Positions 1 through 9,056 are shown, numbered from the stretch's first letter. The stretch: 64,000 bases of DNA from Planomicrobium sp. CPCC 101110 (GCF_007859395.1 NZ_VOHD01000003.1:1524637-1588636), one strand, 5' to 3'. Notes: a model not told the origin generated them from the letters alone. Numbers and translations: made by a program.

Positions 1-244
1 TAAAGAAGGCGACAAAATTATCGCACTCTCACCTGTCTGTAAGCATTTGGGCTGTACAGTGAACTGGGCAGCTGACCCGGAACACCCGACCCAATTTTTC
101 TGCCCATGCCACGCTGGACGTTATGAAAAAAATGGCCAAAACGTTCCAGGAACACCGCCGCTTGGACCGCTCGATGAATTCGCAGTTGAAGAACGAGACG
201 GATATCTTGCTATCGGTGCAGTAAAAGCAAACAGTTTAATTTAA
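1..244 (+). CDS. qcrA: Rieske iron-sulfur subunit of menaquinol:cytochrome c reductase (3' part)
   Basis: Only the C-terminal part is present; the frame is open to the left edge. It carries the [2Fe-2S] Rieske ligand loops: a CxHLGC box (CKHLGC) and a CPCHxG-like box (CPCHAGRY), followed by the proline-rich PPLGPLDEF loop typical of Rieske folds. The product would donate electrons from menaquinol towards the cytochrome c part of the bc complex on the outer face of the membrane. It sits 23 bases before qcrB and two genes before qcrC, the usual qcrABC operon order. Assignment is secure; the N-terminal membrane anchor lies outside the window. Confidence 0.95.
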   Translation, partial: KEGDKIIALSPVCKHLGCTVNWAADPEHPTQFFCPCHAGRYEKNGQNVPGTPPLGPLDEFAVEERDGYLAIGAVKANSLI

Positions 245-267
245 TAGTTTAAGGGGGTACGACACCA

Positions 268-942
268 GTGCTAAACAAGTTATATGATTGGGTTGATGAG
301 CGCTTGGACATCACGCCGATCTGGCGTGATATTGCTGACCATGAAGTACCGGAACACGTAAACCCCGCACACCACTTCTCGGCATTTGTTTACTGCTTCG
401 GAGGATTAACCTTCTTCATTACAGTAATCCAGATCTTATCCGGTATGTTCTTAACAATGTATTATGTGCCTGATATCGAAAATGCTTGGCAGTCGGTATA
501 TTATCTTCAAAACGAAGTCGCTTTTGGAGAAATCGTGCGTGGGATGCACCACTGGGGTTCTTCTCTAGTAGTGGTAATGATTTTCCTTCATACATTACGT
601 GTATTCTTTACAGGAGCTTACAAAAAACCTCGTGAGTTGAACTGGATCGTCGGAGTTTTGCTGTTCGGCGTAATCTTAGGGCTCAGCTTCACAGGCTACC
701 TGCTTCCATGGGATATGAAAGCATTATTTGCAACAAAAGTAGGAATTGAAATTGCCGCTTCTGTACCAGTAATCGGCGGTATGATCAAAGTCCTTCTTGC
801 CGGGGATTCAACAATTCTCGGTGCACAAACTTTGACTCGATTCTTCGCGATTCATGTATTCTTCTTGCCTGCCGCATTACTTGGGTTGATGGGCGCGCAT
901 TTCGTCATGATCAGAAGACAAGGTATTTCAGGACCGCTTTAA
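268..942 (+). CDS. qcrB: Menaquinol:cytochrome c reductase cytochrome b subunit
   Basis: A 224-residue b6-type cytochrome b, the expected length for the split Firmicute protein. It spans the membrane about four times and binds two b hemes through paired histidines: one set in GMHHWGSS (about residues 92-99) and the partners in FAIHVFF and GAHFVM near the C-terminus. It forms the quinol-oxidising core with the Rieske protein and QcrC. The start is GTG, about 8 bases after AAGGGGG. The next gene follows after 39 bases with its own strong ribosome site (AAAGGAGGGG). No oddities seen. Confidence 0.96.
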   Translation: MLNKLYDWVDERLDITPIWRDIADHEVPEHVNPAHHFSAFVYCFGGLTFFITVIQILSGMFLTMYYVPDIENAWQSVYYLQNEVAFGEIVRGMHHWGSSLVVVMIFLHTLRVFFTGAYKKPRELNWIVGVLLFGVILGLSFTGYLLPWDMKALFATKVGIEIAASVPVIGGMIKVLLAGDSTILGAQTLTRFFAIHVFFLPAALLGLMGAHFVMIRRQGISGPL

Positions 943-981
943 AATTTTGCGGTCTTAAGGATTTATAAAGGAGGGGACACT

Positions 982-1761
982 ATGCATCGCGGAAAAGGGA
1001 TGAAGTTCGTAGGGGATTCTCGTGTGCCTGGTTTACAGCATCGTAAACCAAATATCCCTAAAGATTATTCCGAATACCCTGGTAAAACAGAAGCTTTCTG
1101 GCCCAACTTCCTTTTGAAAGAATGGATGATTGGTGCTGTCTTCTTGATCGGATATTTGCTTTTGACTGTCGCGCATCCTTCGCCTCTTGAAGGCCAGGCA
1201 GACCCGACAGATACAGGTTATATTCCGTTGCCAGACTGGTATTTCTTATTCTTATACCAATTGTTAAAATATCAATTTGCATCCGGCCCGTTCAATATCG
1301 TCGGAGCAATCATCATGCCAGGACTTGCTTTTGGGGCTCTAATGCTAGCGCCATTCTTGGATCCTGGCCCTGAACGACGCCTGTCAAAACGCCCATTGCC
1401 TGTGGCATTCGGACTTTTGTCAGTAGCGGCCATCTGTTTCTTGACTTGGGAATCTGTAGCGAACCATGACTGGGAAGCTGCAGAAGCTCAAGGGCAAATC
1501 GTTGAGGAAGTTCAAATTGATACGAGCGATCCAGGATATGAAATCTATTCAGGTTCTGCATGTATCAGCTGCCACGGCGATAACTTGGAAGGCGCGGTTG
1601 GACCGGCTCTTACCAACACAGAATATACAGCTGAAGAAATTGCTGAAATTGCTGTGAATGGTATTGAAGAAGACGGCCAGCAAAAAATGCCGCCATCATG
1701 GGAAGGTTCAGACGAAGACTTGCAAGTCTTGGCTGAATTCATCGATGGACTATCTGAATAA
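982..1761 (+). CDS. qcrC: Menaquinol:cytochrome c reductase, subunit IV/cytochrome c fusion
   Basis: A 259-residue fusion typical of Bacillus-type bc complexes. The N-terminal two thirds resemble subunit IV, with PDWYFLFLYQLLKYQ and three hydrophobic helices. The C-terminal part is a covalently bound cytochrome c domain with a CxxCH heme site (CISCH, Cys194-Cys197-His198) and a downstream Met ligand in KMPPSW. It passes electrons from the Rieske centre to downstream cytochrome c. Last gene of qcrABC; an intrinsic terminator begins 10 bases after the stop. Confidence 0.96.
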   Translation: MHRGKGMKFVGDSRVPGLQHRKPNIPKDYSEYPGKTEAFWPNFLLKEWMIGAVFLIGYLLLTVAHPSPLEGQADPTDTGYIPLPDWYFLFLYQLLKYQFASGPFNIVGAIIMPGLAFGALMLAPFLDPGPERRLSKRPLPVAFGLLSVAAICFLTWESVANHDWEAAEAQGQIVEEVQIDTSDPGYEIYSGSACISCHGDNLEGAVGPALTNTEYTAEEIAEIAVNGIEEDGQQKMPPSWEGSDEDLQVLAEFIDGLSE

Positions 1762-1770
1762 TTGCAGTTG

Positions 1771-1797
1771 AAAGAGCCGGGAAACCGGCTCTTTTTT
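1771..1797 (+). terminator. Intrinsic terminator of qcrABC
   Basis: AAAGAGCCGG, a GAAA loop, then CCGGCTC followed by six T. A stable tetraloop hairpin directly after qcrC. Confidence 0.9.
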
Positions 1798-1820
1798 ACT
1801 ACTCGGAAAGGGAGAAAATG

Positions 1821-2441
1821 ATGCTTTCCTTTATGCAAAATCTTTCTGCATGGCTCATGTATCGGCCATTTTTGCTGCTGTTGTTTATCGTGAATCTGTT
1901 TGGCACAATTTATGGCTACATATGGTATGGCTGGCAATTGAAAATCACAGAGCCTAAATTTTTAATATTCGTGCCGGATAGTCCGACTGCAAGTTTGTTT
2001 TTTACGGTTGTTTTAGGGCTATGGCTCATTGGCAAGCGCAGTTCACTGTTTGAGGCATTGGCATTTATCACCTTGATCAAATACGGCCTTTGGGCAGTCG
2101 TCATGAATTTACTGACGCTTTGGCAAGCGGGTGAAATCGGCTGGATGGGCTGGATGCTTGTCGGTTCTCATTTTGCGATGGCGCTGCAAGCGGTGCTTTA
2201 CATAGACCACTACCGTTTTGGCTGGTGGGCTGTTGGGCTTACAGCCGTTTGGACCCTGCATAACGATGTTATCGATTATGTGTTTGGCCAGATGCCGATT
2301 TACAGCAGTTTAAGCGATTACAGTGCGCAAATTGGTTATTTCACATTTTGGCTGTCGATTGGCTGCATCGCTTTCGCGGGTTACGTTGCCCAGTTGAACA
2401 AAGCAAGTGCGTTTCAATTGACCAATACTGACGTTTCTTAG
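1821..2441 (+). CDS. ypjA: DUF1405 membrane protein YpjA
   Basis: About 206 residues, strongly hydrophobic, with some six predicted membrane segments (LLLLFIVNLFGTIYG, FFTVVLGLWLIG, FWLSIGCIAFAGY and others). Family DUF1405, whose B. subtilis member ypjA also follows qcrC; the function is not known. Two ATG codons stand in tandem (1818 and 1821); the second has better spacing (6 bases) from GGGAG, so it is given here. It is separated from qcrC by a terminator and so is probably transcribed separately or by read-through. Identity rests on sequence character plus synteny. Confidence 0.85.
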   Translation: MLSFMQNLSAWLMYRPFLLLLFIVNLFGTIYGYIWYGWQLKITEPKFLIFVPDSPTASLFFTVVLGLWLIGKRSSLFEALAFITLIKYGLWAVVMNLLTLWQAGEIGWMGWMLVGSHFAMALQAVLYIDHYRFGWWAVGLTAVWTLHNDVIDYVFGQMPIYSSLSDYSAQIGYFTFWLSIGCIAFAGYVAQLNKASAFQLTNTDVS

Positions 2442-2487
2442 TAAAATAAAGGTACGAAATAGTATGAAAGAGGTGTGGAAATAAGAT

Positions 2488-3162
2488 ATGGGATTCATTG
2501 TCTACTTTATCCTGTTGCTTGCTTTGCCGCTATGGGCCCAGTTCAAATTGAAACGAACGTATAGCAAGTATTCAAAAGTCCGTTCTACTTCCGGCCATAC
2601 GGGCGCGCAAGTTGCCCGCATTATTTTGGACCAAAACGGTTTGCATGATGTGAAAGTTGTGGAAAGCCGCGGTATGTTGAGTGACCACTATAACCCATTA
2701 ACGAAAATAGTTGCTTTAAGCTCCCATAACTATCACGAAGCTTCGGTTGCTGGCACAGCAGTTGCTGCACACGAAGTAGGGCATGCAATCCAAGACGCGG
2801 AAGCTTATTCGTTCCTGCGCTTGCGCCACCGCCTAGTACCGCTTGTTAACGTATCATCGAACGCTTCATGGATTTTTATCATGATCGGTTTGTTCTCCGC
2901 CTGGAGCGACGCTTTGCTGCTTGGAATAATCTTGCTTGCTGCAGGGGTTGTGTTCCAAATCATCACGTTGCCGGTGGAGTTCAATGCATCAAGCCGTGCA
3001 ATGGACCAGTTGTTGTCGCATAACATCATCCGCAACGAAGAAGAAAGGCACGCGAAAAAAGTGCTGAGTGCTGCTGCAATGACTTATGTTGCAGCTACTG
3101 CAGTAGCGGTTCTTGAACTGGCACGTTTAGTTTTGATCTATACAGGCATGAACCGTTCATAA
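2488..3162 (+). CDS. YugP-type membrane zinc metallopeptidase
   Basis: A 224-residue membrane protein with an N-terminal membrane segment (FIVYFILLLALPLW) and an HExxH zinc site in AHEVGHAIQDAEAY (about residues 95-108), followed by two more hydrophobic stretches. This matches the YugP family of neutral zinc metallopeptidases; physiological substrates are unknown. In B. subtilis this slot near ypjA holds ypjB, so a different gene sits here. The ATG is preceded by GAAAGAGGTG. A strong terminator follows immediately. Confidence 0.85.
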   Translation: MGFIVYFILLLALPLWAQFKLKRTYSKYSKVRSTSGHTGAQVARIILDQNGLHDVKVVESRGMLSDHYNPLTKIVALSSHNYHEASVAGTAVAAHEVGHAIQDAEAYSFLRLRHRLVPLVNVSSNASWIFIMIGLFSAWSDALLLGIILLAAGVVFQIITLPVEFNASSRAMDQLLSHNIIRNEEERHAKKVLSAAAMTYVAATAVAVLELARLVLIYTGMNRS

Positions 3163-3164
3163 AG

Positions 3165-3198
3165 AAAAACCGGTCCGAATTTTCGGACCGGTTTTTTT
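3165..3198 (+). terminator. Intrinsic terminator after the YugP-type gene
   Basis: AAAAACCGGTCCGAA paired with TTCGGACCGG, followed by seven T. The A-rich left side means it could also stop transcripts arriving from the minus-strand gene that ends at 3243. Confidence 0.9.
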
Positions 3199-3242
3199 GT
3201 GGAAACAAAAAAATTTTTCTTTACAGCAAACCCACTGGAGAG

Positions 3243-4127
3243 TTACCCAATTGGCTGTTTTTGTTCATCAAGCGTAAAACCTTCTCCCATGACATCGTGC
3301 ACTTCGATAAGGGAGACGAAAGCATGCGGGTCCACACTGTTGATGATATTTTTCAACCGGACGATTTCGTTTTTGGCGACGACGCAGTACAGCACTTCAC
3401 GTTCTTCTTTCGTAAAATGCCCGTAGCCGCGCAGAATGGTAATCCCCCGGTCCATATCAATCGCAATGCGGCTTGCAATCTCTTCTTGGTAGCTGGAAAT
3501 TATCAAAGCCCCTCGTCCGGAATAAGCGCCTTCCTGGACAAAATCGATGACGCGGGCTCCTACGAAAACAGCTACCAAGGTGTACATCATCGTCCGATTG
3601 TCCAGAAACGTTAAGCGGGACAGAACGATCACAACCGCATCGAACAGGAACATCGTCTTGCCCATGCTCCATCCGCTGTATTTTTGGACAAGGCGCGCGA
3701 TAATATCCACTCCGCCAGTAGTTCCCCCGTACCTGAAAATGATGCCGAGACCGATGCCGACAGAGACGCCTGCGAACAAAGTGGCCAAGAACAAGTCTTC
3801 GTGAAGATCGATTTGGATTTCATAAATAAGGAATAGTTTCAGAAATACTGAAACTGCTACGGTTCCGATAATGGTATAAAGAAACACTTTCCGGCCGAGC
3901 AGCTTCCAGCCGATGAAGAACAAAGGAATGTTCAGCAATAAGTTCATTAGCGCAGGATCCCATTGAAACAGGAAAAATAAAATCAATGTTATGCCCGCAA
4001 ATCCGCCTTCCCCCAATTCGTTTTGGATATTAAAGTGGACAAAACCAAAACTATAAATGGCGGCTCCGATCAAAATAAAGAAAATGTTTTTGATTTGCAG
4101 TCCTTTTAGCAAATGATCAACTCCCAT
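3243..4127 (-). CDS. YitT/YpjC-family membrane protein (DUF161 + DUF2179)
   Basis: About 294 residues: five or six membrane helices in the first 200 residues, with the glycine-rich GGTTGGVDIIARL segment characteristic of YitT proteins, then a soluble C-terminal DUF2179 domain ending in VSLIEVHDVMGEGF. Function is not established. B. subtilis has a related gene, ypjC, at the equivalent place but on the same strand as dapB; here it is divergent. The start is uncertain: ATG at 4127 has no clear ribosome site, while TTG at 4112 lies 7 bases after GGGAG. The promoter at 4146-4174 excludes the longer reading from 4184. Confidence 0.85.
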   Translation of the reverse strand: MGVDHLLKGLQIKNIFFILIGAAIYSFGFVHFNIQNELGEGGFAGITLILFFLFQWDPALMNLLLNIPLFFIGWKLLGRKVFLYTIIGTVAVSVFLKLFLIYEIQIDLHEDLFLATLFAGVSVGIGLGIIFRYGGTTGGVDIIARLVQKYSGWSMGKTMFLFDAVVIVLSRLTFLDNRTMMYTLVAVFVGARVIDFVQEGAYSGRGALIISSYQEEIASRIAIDMDRGITILRGYGHFTKEEREVLYCVVAKNEIVRLKNIINSVDPHAFVSLIEVHDVMGEGFTLDEQKQPIG

Positions 4128-4145
4128 CCATTCTTCAACTCTTGT

Positions 4146-4174
4146 ATTATCAGCTATAAGAAGGATTTTGACAA
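4146..4174 (-). promoter_or_regulatory. SigA-type promoter for the YitT-family gene
   Basis: On the minus strand: TTGTCA (4174-4169), a 17-base spacer, GATAAT (4151-4146). The -35 box overlaps that of the divergent plus-strand promoter at 4168-4196 by five bases. Confidence 0.75.
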
Positions 4175-4196
4175 CATCCCCCATTTTCTTTACGAT
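4168..4196 (+). promoter_or_regulatory. SigA-type promoter for the ypjD-dapB-mgsA-bshA-cca-birA operon
   Basis: A consensus -35 box TTGACA (4168-4173), 17 bases, then TACGAT (4191-4196), 20 bases before the ypjD start codon. It shares -35 bases with the opposing promoter, so the two are unlikely to be occupied at once. Confidence 0.78.
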
Positions 4197-4216
4197 GAAA
4201 AGAGGAGTGTGATGAA

Positions 4217-4555
4217 ATGGCTGGCCAAAAAACGATGAGCGAACTTCAGCAGGAAGTGGATAATTATATAGGGCAATTCAAGGAAGGTTATTTTGAGCCG
4301 CTGGAAATGCTGGCGCGGCTTACGGAAGAACTTGGCGAGCTGGCGCGTGAAGTGATTCATGTACATGGCCCGAAGAAAAAGAAGGCGACCGAAGAAGAGA
4401 AAAGCATTGAAGATGAGATGGGCGATATGCTTTTCGTCTTGATTTGCATGGCAAATTCAATGGATATCGATTTGGAAAAAGCGCATGACCGCGTCATGCA
4501 TAAATTCAACACACGGGACAAAGACCGTTGGACGAGAAAGGAAGAAACAGAATGA
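4217..4555 (+). CDS. ypjD: MazG-like nucleotide pyrophosphohydrolase YpjD
   Basis: 112 residues, the usual length of YpjD. The MazG metal-binding motifs are visible: EELGELAREV (about residues 35-44) and EDEMGDMLFVL (about 66-76), giving an all-helical Mg-dependent nucleoside-triphosphate pyrophosphohydrolase. Expected role: house-cleaning of non-canonical NTPs. It starts with ATG after AGAGGAG and its stop overlaps the dapB start (ATGA), so the two are translationally coupled. First gene of a six-gene operon. Confidence 0.9.
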   Translation: MAGQKTMSELQQEVDNYIGQFKEGYFEPLEMLARLTEELGELAREVIHVHGPKKKKATEEEKSIEDEMGDMLFVLICMANSMDIDLEKAHDRVMHKFNTRDKDRWTRKEETE

Positions 4556-5352
4556 CAATACGCGTAGCAATTGCAGGGGCAAGAGGCAGAATGGGACAAG
4601 AGGCTGTACATACAATTATGAAAAATCCTGATATGGAATTGGTTTCGGTGCTGGATTATAAAAACATCTGGAAGACGCTTGAAGATACGAACCTGTTTCC
4701 GCCTTCCTATGGAGCGCCGATATTTACAGACTTAGGGGAACTTCACGAAAAAACAAAACCGGATGTTCTTGTCGACTTAACGTCTCCTGAATCTGTTTAT
4801 GAACACACTAAGAAAGCTCTGGAGCTCCGTATACGCCCGGTTGTCGGGACAACCGGCTTCACGGATGAAGAACTGGAGGAATTGAAAGCATTTGCGGAAA
4901 AAGCGGAAATCGGCTGCATCATAGCGCCGAACTTTGCAGTTGGCGCTGTTTTGATGATGAAATTTGCAGAGCAGGCGGCCAAATATTTACCGGACGTTGA
5001 AATCATTGAAATGCACCATGATCAAAAATTGGACGCTCCTTCAGGGACAGCACTGAAGACAGCCAACCTGATTTCCTCGGTGCGTCCGTCACATATCCAA
5101 GGCCATCCTAAAGAAAAAGAAACGATCCAGGGCGCCAGAGGCGCTGATTATGAAGGGATGCGCATCCACAGCGTCCGGCTGCCGGGCCTTGTTGCCCATC
5201 AGCAGGTGCTGCTGGGAGGAGAAGGCCAGCTATTGACGATTCGCCATGATTCTTTCAACCGCGGTTCGTTCATGTCTGGAGTTGTGCTGTCTGTAAAGAC
5301 CGTCATGAATTTAAAAGAGCTGGTGTATGGCCTTGAACATATTATCGACTAA
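4552..5352 (+). CDS. dapB: 4-hydroxy-tetrahydrodipicolinate reductase
   Basis: 266 residues, standard length. It reduces the product of DapA with NAD(P)H in the lysine/diaminopimelate pathway in the cytoplasm. Visible motifs: the N-terminal dinucleotide-binding GARGRMG (about residues 8-14), GTTGF, the catalytic [16 protein letters not shown] segment, and the closing GVVLSV region. The start is the ATG overlapping the ypjD stop; an upstream in-frame start would enter ypjD and lacks support. mgsA follows 14 bases later. Confidence 0.96.
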   Translation: MTIRVAIAGARGRMGQEAVHTIMKNPDMELVSVLDYKNIWKTLEDTNLFPPSYGAPIFTDLGELHEKTKPDVLVDLTSPESVYEHTKKALELRIRPVVGTTGFTDEELEELKAFAEKAEIGCIIAPNFAVGAVLMMKFAEQAAKYLPDVEIIEMHHDQKLDAPSGTALKTANLISSVRPSHIQGHPKEKETIQGARGADYEGMRIHSVRLPGLVAHQQVLLGGEGQLLTIRHDSFNRGSFMSGVVLSVKTVMNLKELVYGLEHIID

Positions 5353-5366
5353 AAGGGGAAGATAGA

Positions 5367-5771
5367 ATGAAAATCGCGTTAATTGCCCATGACCGCAAAA
5401 AAGACGACTTGGTTCAATTTGTTATAGCTTACCAGCCAATTTTAAAAGAGCATTCGCTTTATGCGACAGGAACGACAGGAAAACGCGTCATTGATGAAGC
5501 GGACCTTCCTGTGACCCTTTTCCGTTCTGGACCATTAGGAGGGGATCAGCAGATCGGAGCCATGATTGCCCAGGACCAAATGGATATGATCATCTTTTTC
5601 CGCGACCCGTTGACTGCGCAGCCGCATGAGCCGGATGTGACGGCATTGATCCGCTTGTGCGATGTTTACGGCGTGCCTCTTGCAACCAATATGGGGACGG
5701 CGGAAGTGCTGTTGAAAGGCTTGTCGGAAGGATTTGTGGACTGGCGATTGATTCGCGGGCGGAGAGGATAG
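5367..5771 (+). CDS. mgsA: Methylglyoxal synthase
   Basis: 134 residues. Converts dihydroxyacetone phosphate to methylglyoxal, a bypass of lower glycolysis when phosphate is short. The phosphate-binding GTTGKR (about 35-40) and the catalytic aspartate in [11 protein letters not shown] (Asp60) are present, along with FFRDPL. ATG after AAAAGGGGAAG. In B. subtilis mgsA is followed by bshB1 and then bshA; here bshA follows directly after 11 bases. Confidence 0.96.
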   Translation: MKIALIAHDRKKDDLVQFVIAYQPILKEHSLYATGTTGKRVIDEADLPVTLFRSGPLGGDQQIGAMIAQDQMDMIIFFRDPLTAQPHEPDVTALIRLCDVYGVPLATNMGTAEVLLKGLSEGFVDWRLIRGRRG

Positions 5772-5782
5772 GAGGAAAAGCT

Positions 5783-6925
5783 TTGCGGAAAATGAAAATC
5801 GGCATCACGTGTTATCCCACAGTAGGGGGGTCCGGGGTCGTAGCGACAGAATTAGGGAAAATGCTTGCAGAAAAAGGGCATGAAGTCCACTTTATCACAT
5901 CAAGCACGCCATTCCGATTGAACCGGAATTATCCCAATATCTACAGCCATCAGGTTGATGTCAACAGCTATTCCGTGTTCCAGTATGCGCCTTATGATAT
6001 CGCCCTTGCCACAAAAATAGCGGAAGTGATCCAGAACGAAAAACTGGACTTGATGCATGTCCACTATGCCATTCCCCACGCCGTCTGTGCAATTCTCGGC
6101 CGGGATATGTCCGGTGCTGACATCGGCATCGTCACCACTCTTCATGGAACCGATATCACGGTTCTTGGCACGGATTCTTCCTTGAAAGAAGCCATACGTT
6201 ATGGCATAGAAAAATCTGACGTCGTGACAGCTGTATCCGATTCGCTGAAAGACCAGACATATGAAATGATTGATCCGGACCAGGAAATCCAAACGGTATA
6301 TAATTTTGTGGATGAACGCGAATACCGGCTCAAACACGTAGAGGGATTGAAAGAAGAATTTGGCATCCGGAAAGATGAGAAGGTCATTGTACACGTTTCC
6401 AATTTCCGGAAAGTAAAACGCGTTGCCGATGTCGTATCCACATTTTACCGGGTCAAGCAGCAAGTTGATGCTAAACTGCTGTTGATCGGTGATGGCCCGG
6501 AAATGGGAAGAGTTGTTCAGCAAGTCCGTGAACTCGGCCTGGAAAACCATGTGCTGTTCCTCGGCAAACGCGATAATTTGTCCGAGCTTTACAATATATG
6601 CGATTTGAAACTGCTGCTTTCTGAAAAAGAGGCATTCGGGCTTGTTTTGCTTGAAGCGATGGCTTGCGGCGTTCCAGGCATCGGAGCCCGTATTGGCGGC
6701 ATGCCCGAAATCATTTCTCCTGGTGTCAACGGTTATTTGATTGATCTAGGGGATGTTGAACAAGCTGCCCGATACGCATTGGAGATTTTGACAAATGACG
6801 AACTCCATCGGCAGTTGAAAACCGGCGCTTTGGAGACTGTCGAAAAACGGTTTCATTCAACCTCGATCCTCGAGCAATATGAAGCCATTTATGAAACTCT
6901 GCTCGATAGGGGTGGACAAGCATGA
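5783..6925 (+). CDS. bshA: N-acetyl-alpha-D-glucosaminyl L-malate synthase (bacillithiol step 1)
   Basis: 380 residues, the usual BshA length. A GT4-family glycosyltransferase joining UDP-GlcNAc to L-malate, the first step to bacillithiol. Visible are the N-terminal PTVGGSGVVATELG loop, HVHYAIPHA, and the C-terminal donor-binding EAFGLVLLEAMACGVP. The start is TTG at 5783, 7 bases after AGGAGG; the ATG at 5792 is 16 bases away and less likely. Its end overlaps cca by ATGA. The deacetylase gene bshB1 is not next to it. Confidence 0.95.
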   Translation: MRKMKIGITCYPTVGGSGVVATELGKMLAEKGHEVHFITSSTPFRLNRNYPNIYSHQVDVNSYSVFQYAPYDIALATKIAEVIQNEKLDLMHVHYAIPHAVCAILGRDMSGADIGIVTTLHGTDITVLGTDSSLKEAIRYGIEKSDVVTAVSDSLKDQTYEMIDPDQEIQTVYNFVDEREYRLKHVEGLKEEFGIRKDEKVIVHVSNFRKVKRVADVVSTFYRVKQQVDAKLLLIGDGPEMGRVVQQVRELGLENHVLFLGKRDNLSELYNICDLKLLLSEKEAFGLVLLEAMACGVPGIGARIGGMPEIISPGVNGYLIDLGDVEQAARYALEILTNDELHRQLKTGALETVEKRFHSTSILEQYEAIYETLLDRGGQA

Positions 6926-8055
6926 AAATTGCGGTGAAAGTGATCCGCATTCTCGAGAACGCTGGATATGAAGCGTACTTGGTAGGGGGAGCAGTCCGTG
7001 ATTTTTTGCTTGGAAAGCAGCCGGACGATTTTGATGTAGCCACCAGTGCATCACCGGAAAAAGTGAAAGGGCTGTTCAACCGCACAGTCGATACCGGAAT
7101 CGACCATGGCACTGTATTGGTTCTTCTTGACGGAAGCGGCATAGAAGTGACGACGTTCCGGACTGACGGCTTGTATTCTGACAAGCGGCGGCCGGATTCT
7201 GTTGAATTTGTCCAATCGCTGGAAGAGGATTTGAAGCGGCGCGACTTTACCATCAATGCCATGGCTATGGCAGAGGACTTGAATGTGATCGATCCGTTCG
7301 GGGGAAGGGAAGACTTGGAAAAACGCATTATCCGGGCTGTCGACAACGCTGATAAACGGTTCCAGGAAGACGCTCTGCGCATGTTGAGGGCCGTACGTTT
7401 TTCGGGGCAGCTTGATTTCTGGATCGACGGTGAGACCTTGGCTGCTATTCAAAGGCAAGCCCATCTGATCCGTTCTATAGCGGTCGAGCGCATCAAAGCC
7501 GAGCTGGACAAAATTTTTTCGAACAATCATACCGCTCGGAGCATGGGCTATTTGGAACAGTCAGGCTTAAGTGCCAATTTGCCGGCAGGCCCGCTGTTTT
7601 CGATTGATTGGTCAGCTTATATTGCCACCGGCGATCATTTGTTAGGATGGAGTTATATGCTTTACCGGCAAGGGGGAAAAGCGGACAATCTACTGGAATA
7701 TAGATTTTCCAATGACGAAAAGCGGGTGATTGCGAAAGCTTTGGAGGCATCGCGCGCGGAGAATTGGGACGCTTGGACTTTTTATTCCTTTTCAGCCAGA
7801 GAATTGAACATCGCTTCTTTTTTGAAGGAAAAGAAAGTGGATGTCGAATCGGAAAAAGCCAAACTGCCCATCCAGTCAAAAAAAGAGCTGGCAGCGACCG
7901 GCAATGATCTGATGCAATGGAGCGGAGACGGGCAAGGGCCATGGCTAAAGGGATGGATTTCCGAAATGGAGCGGCAAATTGTGTATGGCCGTCTGCAGAA
8001 CGATAAAGAACAGATAAAGGAATGGTTTTCACATGAATATCACCGTCACGCATAA
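6922..8055 (+). CDS. cca: CCA-adding tRNA nucleotidyltransferase
   Basis: 377 residues, a class II (bacterial) nucleotidyltransferase that builds the CCA end of tRNA. The palm motif VGGAVRDFLLG is followed by the metal-binding DDFDVAT (about residues 32-38), then DGLYSDKRRPD, the ERRDFTINAMA-type segment (here LKRRDFTINAMA) and RFQEDALRMLRAVRF. Start ATG overlaps the bshA stop; its 3' end overlaps birA by 23 bases, so three genes in a row are translationally coupled. Confidence 0.95.
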   Translation: MKIAVKVIRILENAGYEAYLVGGAVRDFLLGKQPDDFDVATSASPEKVKGLFNRTVDTGIDHGTVLVLLDGSGIEVTTFRTDGLYSDKRRPDSVEFVQSLEEDLKRRDFTINAMAMAEDLNVIDPFGGREDLEKRIIRAVDNADKRFQEDALRMLRAVRFSGQLDFWIDGETLAAIQRQAHLIRSIAVERIKAELDKIFSNNHTARSMGYLEQSGLSANLPAGPLFSIDWSAYIATGDHLLGWSYMLYRQGGKADNLLEYRFSNDEKRVIAKALEASRAENWDAWTFYSFSARELNIASFLKEKKVDVESEKAKLPIQSKKELAATGNDLMQWSGDGQGPWLKGWISEMERQIVYGRLQNDKEQIKEWFSHEYHRHA

Positions 8056-9016
8056 ACTAGCGAAACGATTGATGGAAGCGGGAGGGGAACCTCTTTCCGG
8101 CCAGCGCTTGGCGGACGAATTCAGCATTTCCAGGACTGCTGTTTGGAAGCACATCAAGGAATTAGAAGAAAAGGGCTATTCCATCGAATCGATAAAAAAA
8201 CGGGGATATATTTTAAAGAGCGTGCCGGATACATTAGAACCGGCTGCGATCCAGCCGCTTTTAAGGACGAAGAAAATCGGCCAAGCAATGGAATATATCG
8301 AATCGTGCCCTTCCACTCAAATTCTTGCACACAACCTTGCCCAAGAAGGAACGGCGGATGGAACGGTCGTTTTGACTGAAACACAGACAGAGGGCCGCGG
8401 AAGGCTTGCGCGCAAATGGGATTCAGCTCCGCAAAAAGGCATCTGGATGAGCGTTATTCTGAGACCGGATGTGGTTCCGCAAAAAGCGCCGCAATTCACG
8501 CTGGTTGCAGCTGTTGCAGTAGTGCGCGCCATTGAAGAAGTAACCGGATTAAAGCCGGAAATCAAATGGCCGAACGATATTCTGTTGAACGGCAAAAAAT
8601 GCACCGGCATTCTGACTGAATTGCAGTCTGATGCGGACGGCATTCAAGCGTTGATCATCGGCATAGGGATGAACGTCAATCAGGAAATGGAAGATTTCAG
8701 CCCGGAAGTCCGTGATATTGCTGCTTCGCTGAAGATGGCAGGCGGACAAGGGGTGAATCGCCAGGACTTGGTTCGTTCCCTGCTCTTCCATTTGGAGCAG
8801 TATACAGAGTTGTATGTTGAACAAGGCTTCGGCTTGCTGAAAGTAATGTGGGAAGGCTATTCGTCTACAATTGGGCGCCCGGTCCGTGCAAGGATGGCAA
8901 AAGAAACACTCGAAGGCATCGCAGAAGGAATCACCGATGACGGTGTTCTGCAGCTGCGCACACCAGACGGCAGGCTCCATGGCATTTATTCGGCTGATAT
9001 CGAAATGAAAAATTGA
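8033..9016 (+). CDS. birA: Biotin--protein ligase / biotin operon repressor BirA
   Basis: 327 residues. The N-terminal winged helix (GQRLADEFSISRTAVWKHIKELEEKGY, about 21-47, quoted in part) marks the bifunctional repressor type; the ligase core follows with GRGRLARKWDS, the KWPNDILL motif and a C-terminal SH3-like domain. It activates biotin to biotinyl-AMP, attaches it to carboxylase carrier proteins, and can repress biotin genes. Last gene of the operon from ypjD. No biotin operator was recognised in this window. Confidence 0.95.
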   Translation: MNITVTHKLAKRLMEAGGEPLSGQRLADEFSISRTAVWKHIKELEEKGYSIESIKKRGYILKSVPDTLEPAAIQPLLRTKKIGQAMEYIESCPSTQILAHNLAQEGTADGTVVLTETQTEGRGRLARKWDSAPQKGIWMSVILRPDVVPQKAPQFTLVAAVAVVRAIEEVTGLKPEIKWPNDILLNGKKCTGILTELQSDADGIQALIIGIGMNVNQEMEDFSPEVRDIAASLKMAGGQGVNRQDLVRSLLFHLEQYTELYVEQGFGLLKVMWEGYSSTIGRPVRARMAKETLEGIAEGITDDGVLQLRTPDGRLHGIYSADIEMKN

Positions 9017-9040
9017 TGTTTGGTTTTTTCACAATGCTTC

Positions 9041-9049
9041 TGGTATAGT
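9041..9049 (+). promoter_or_regulatory. Extended -10 promoter for panCD
   Basis: TGGTATAGT: TGn plus TATAGT (9044-9049). Only a weak -35 (TTGGTT, 18-base spacer) is present. Initiation would be near 9056, just ahead of the leader hairpin. Confidence 0.5.
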
Positions 9050-9056
9050 GTCATTA

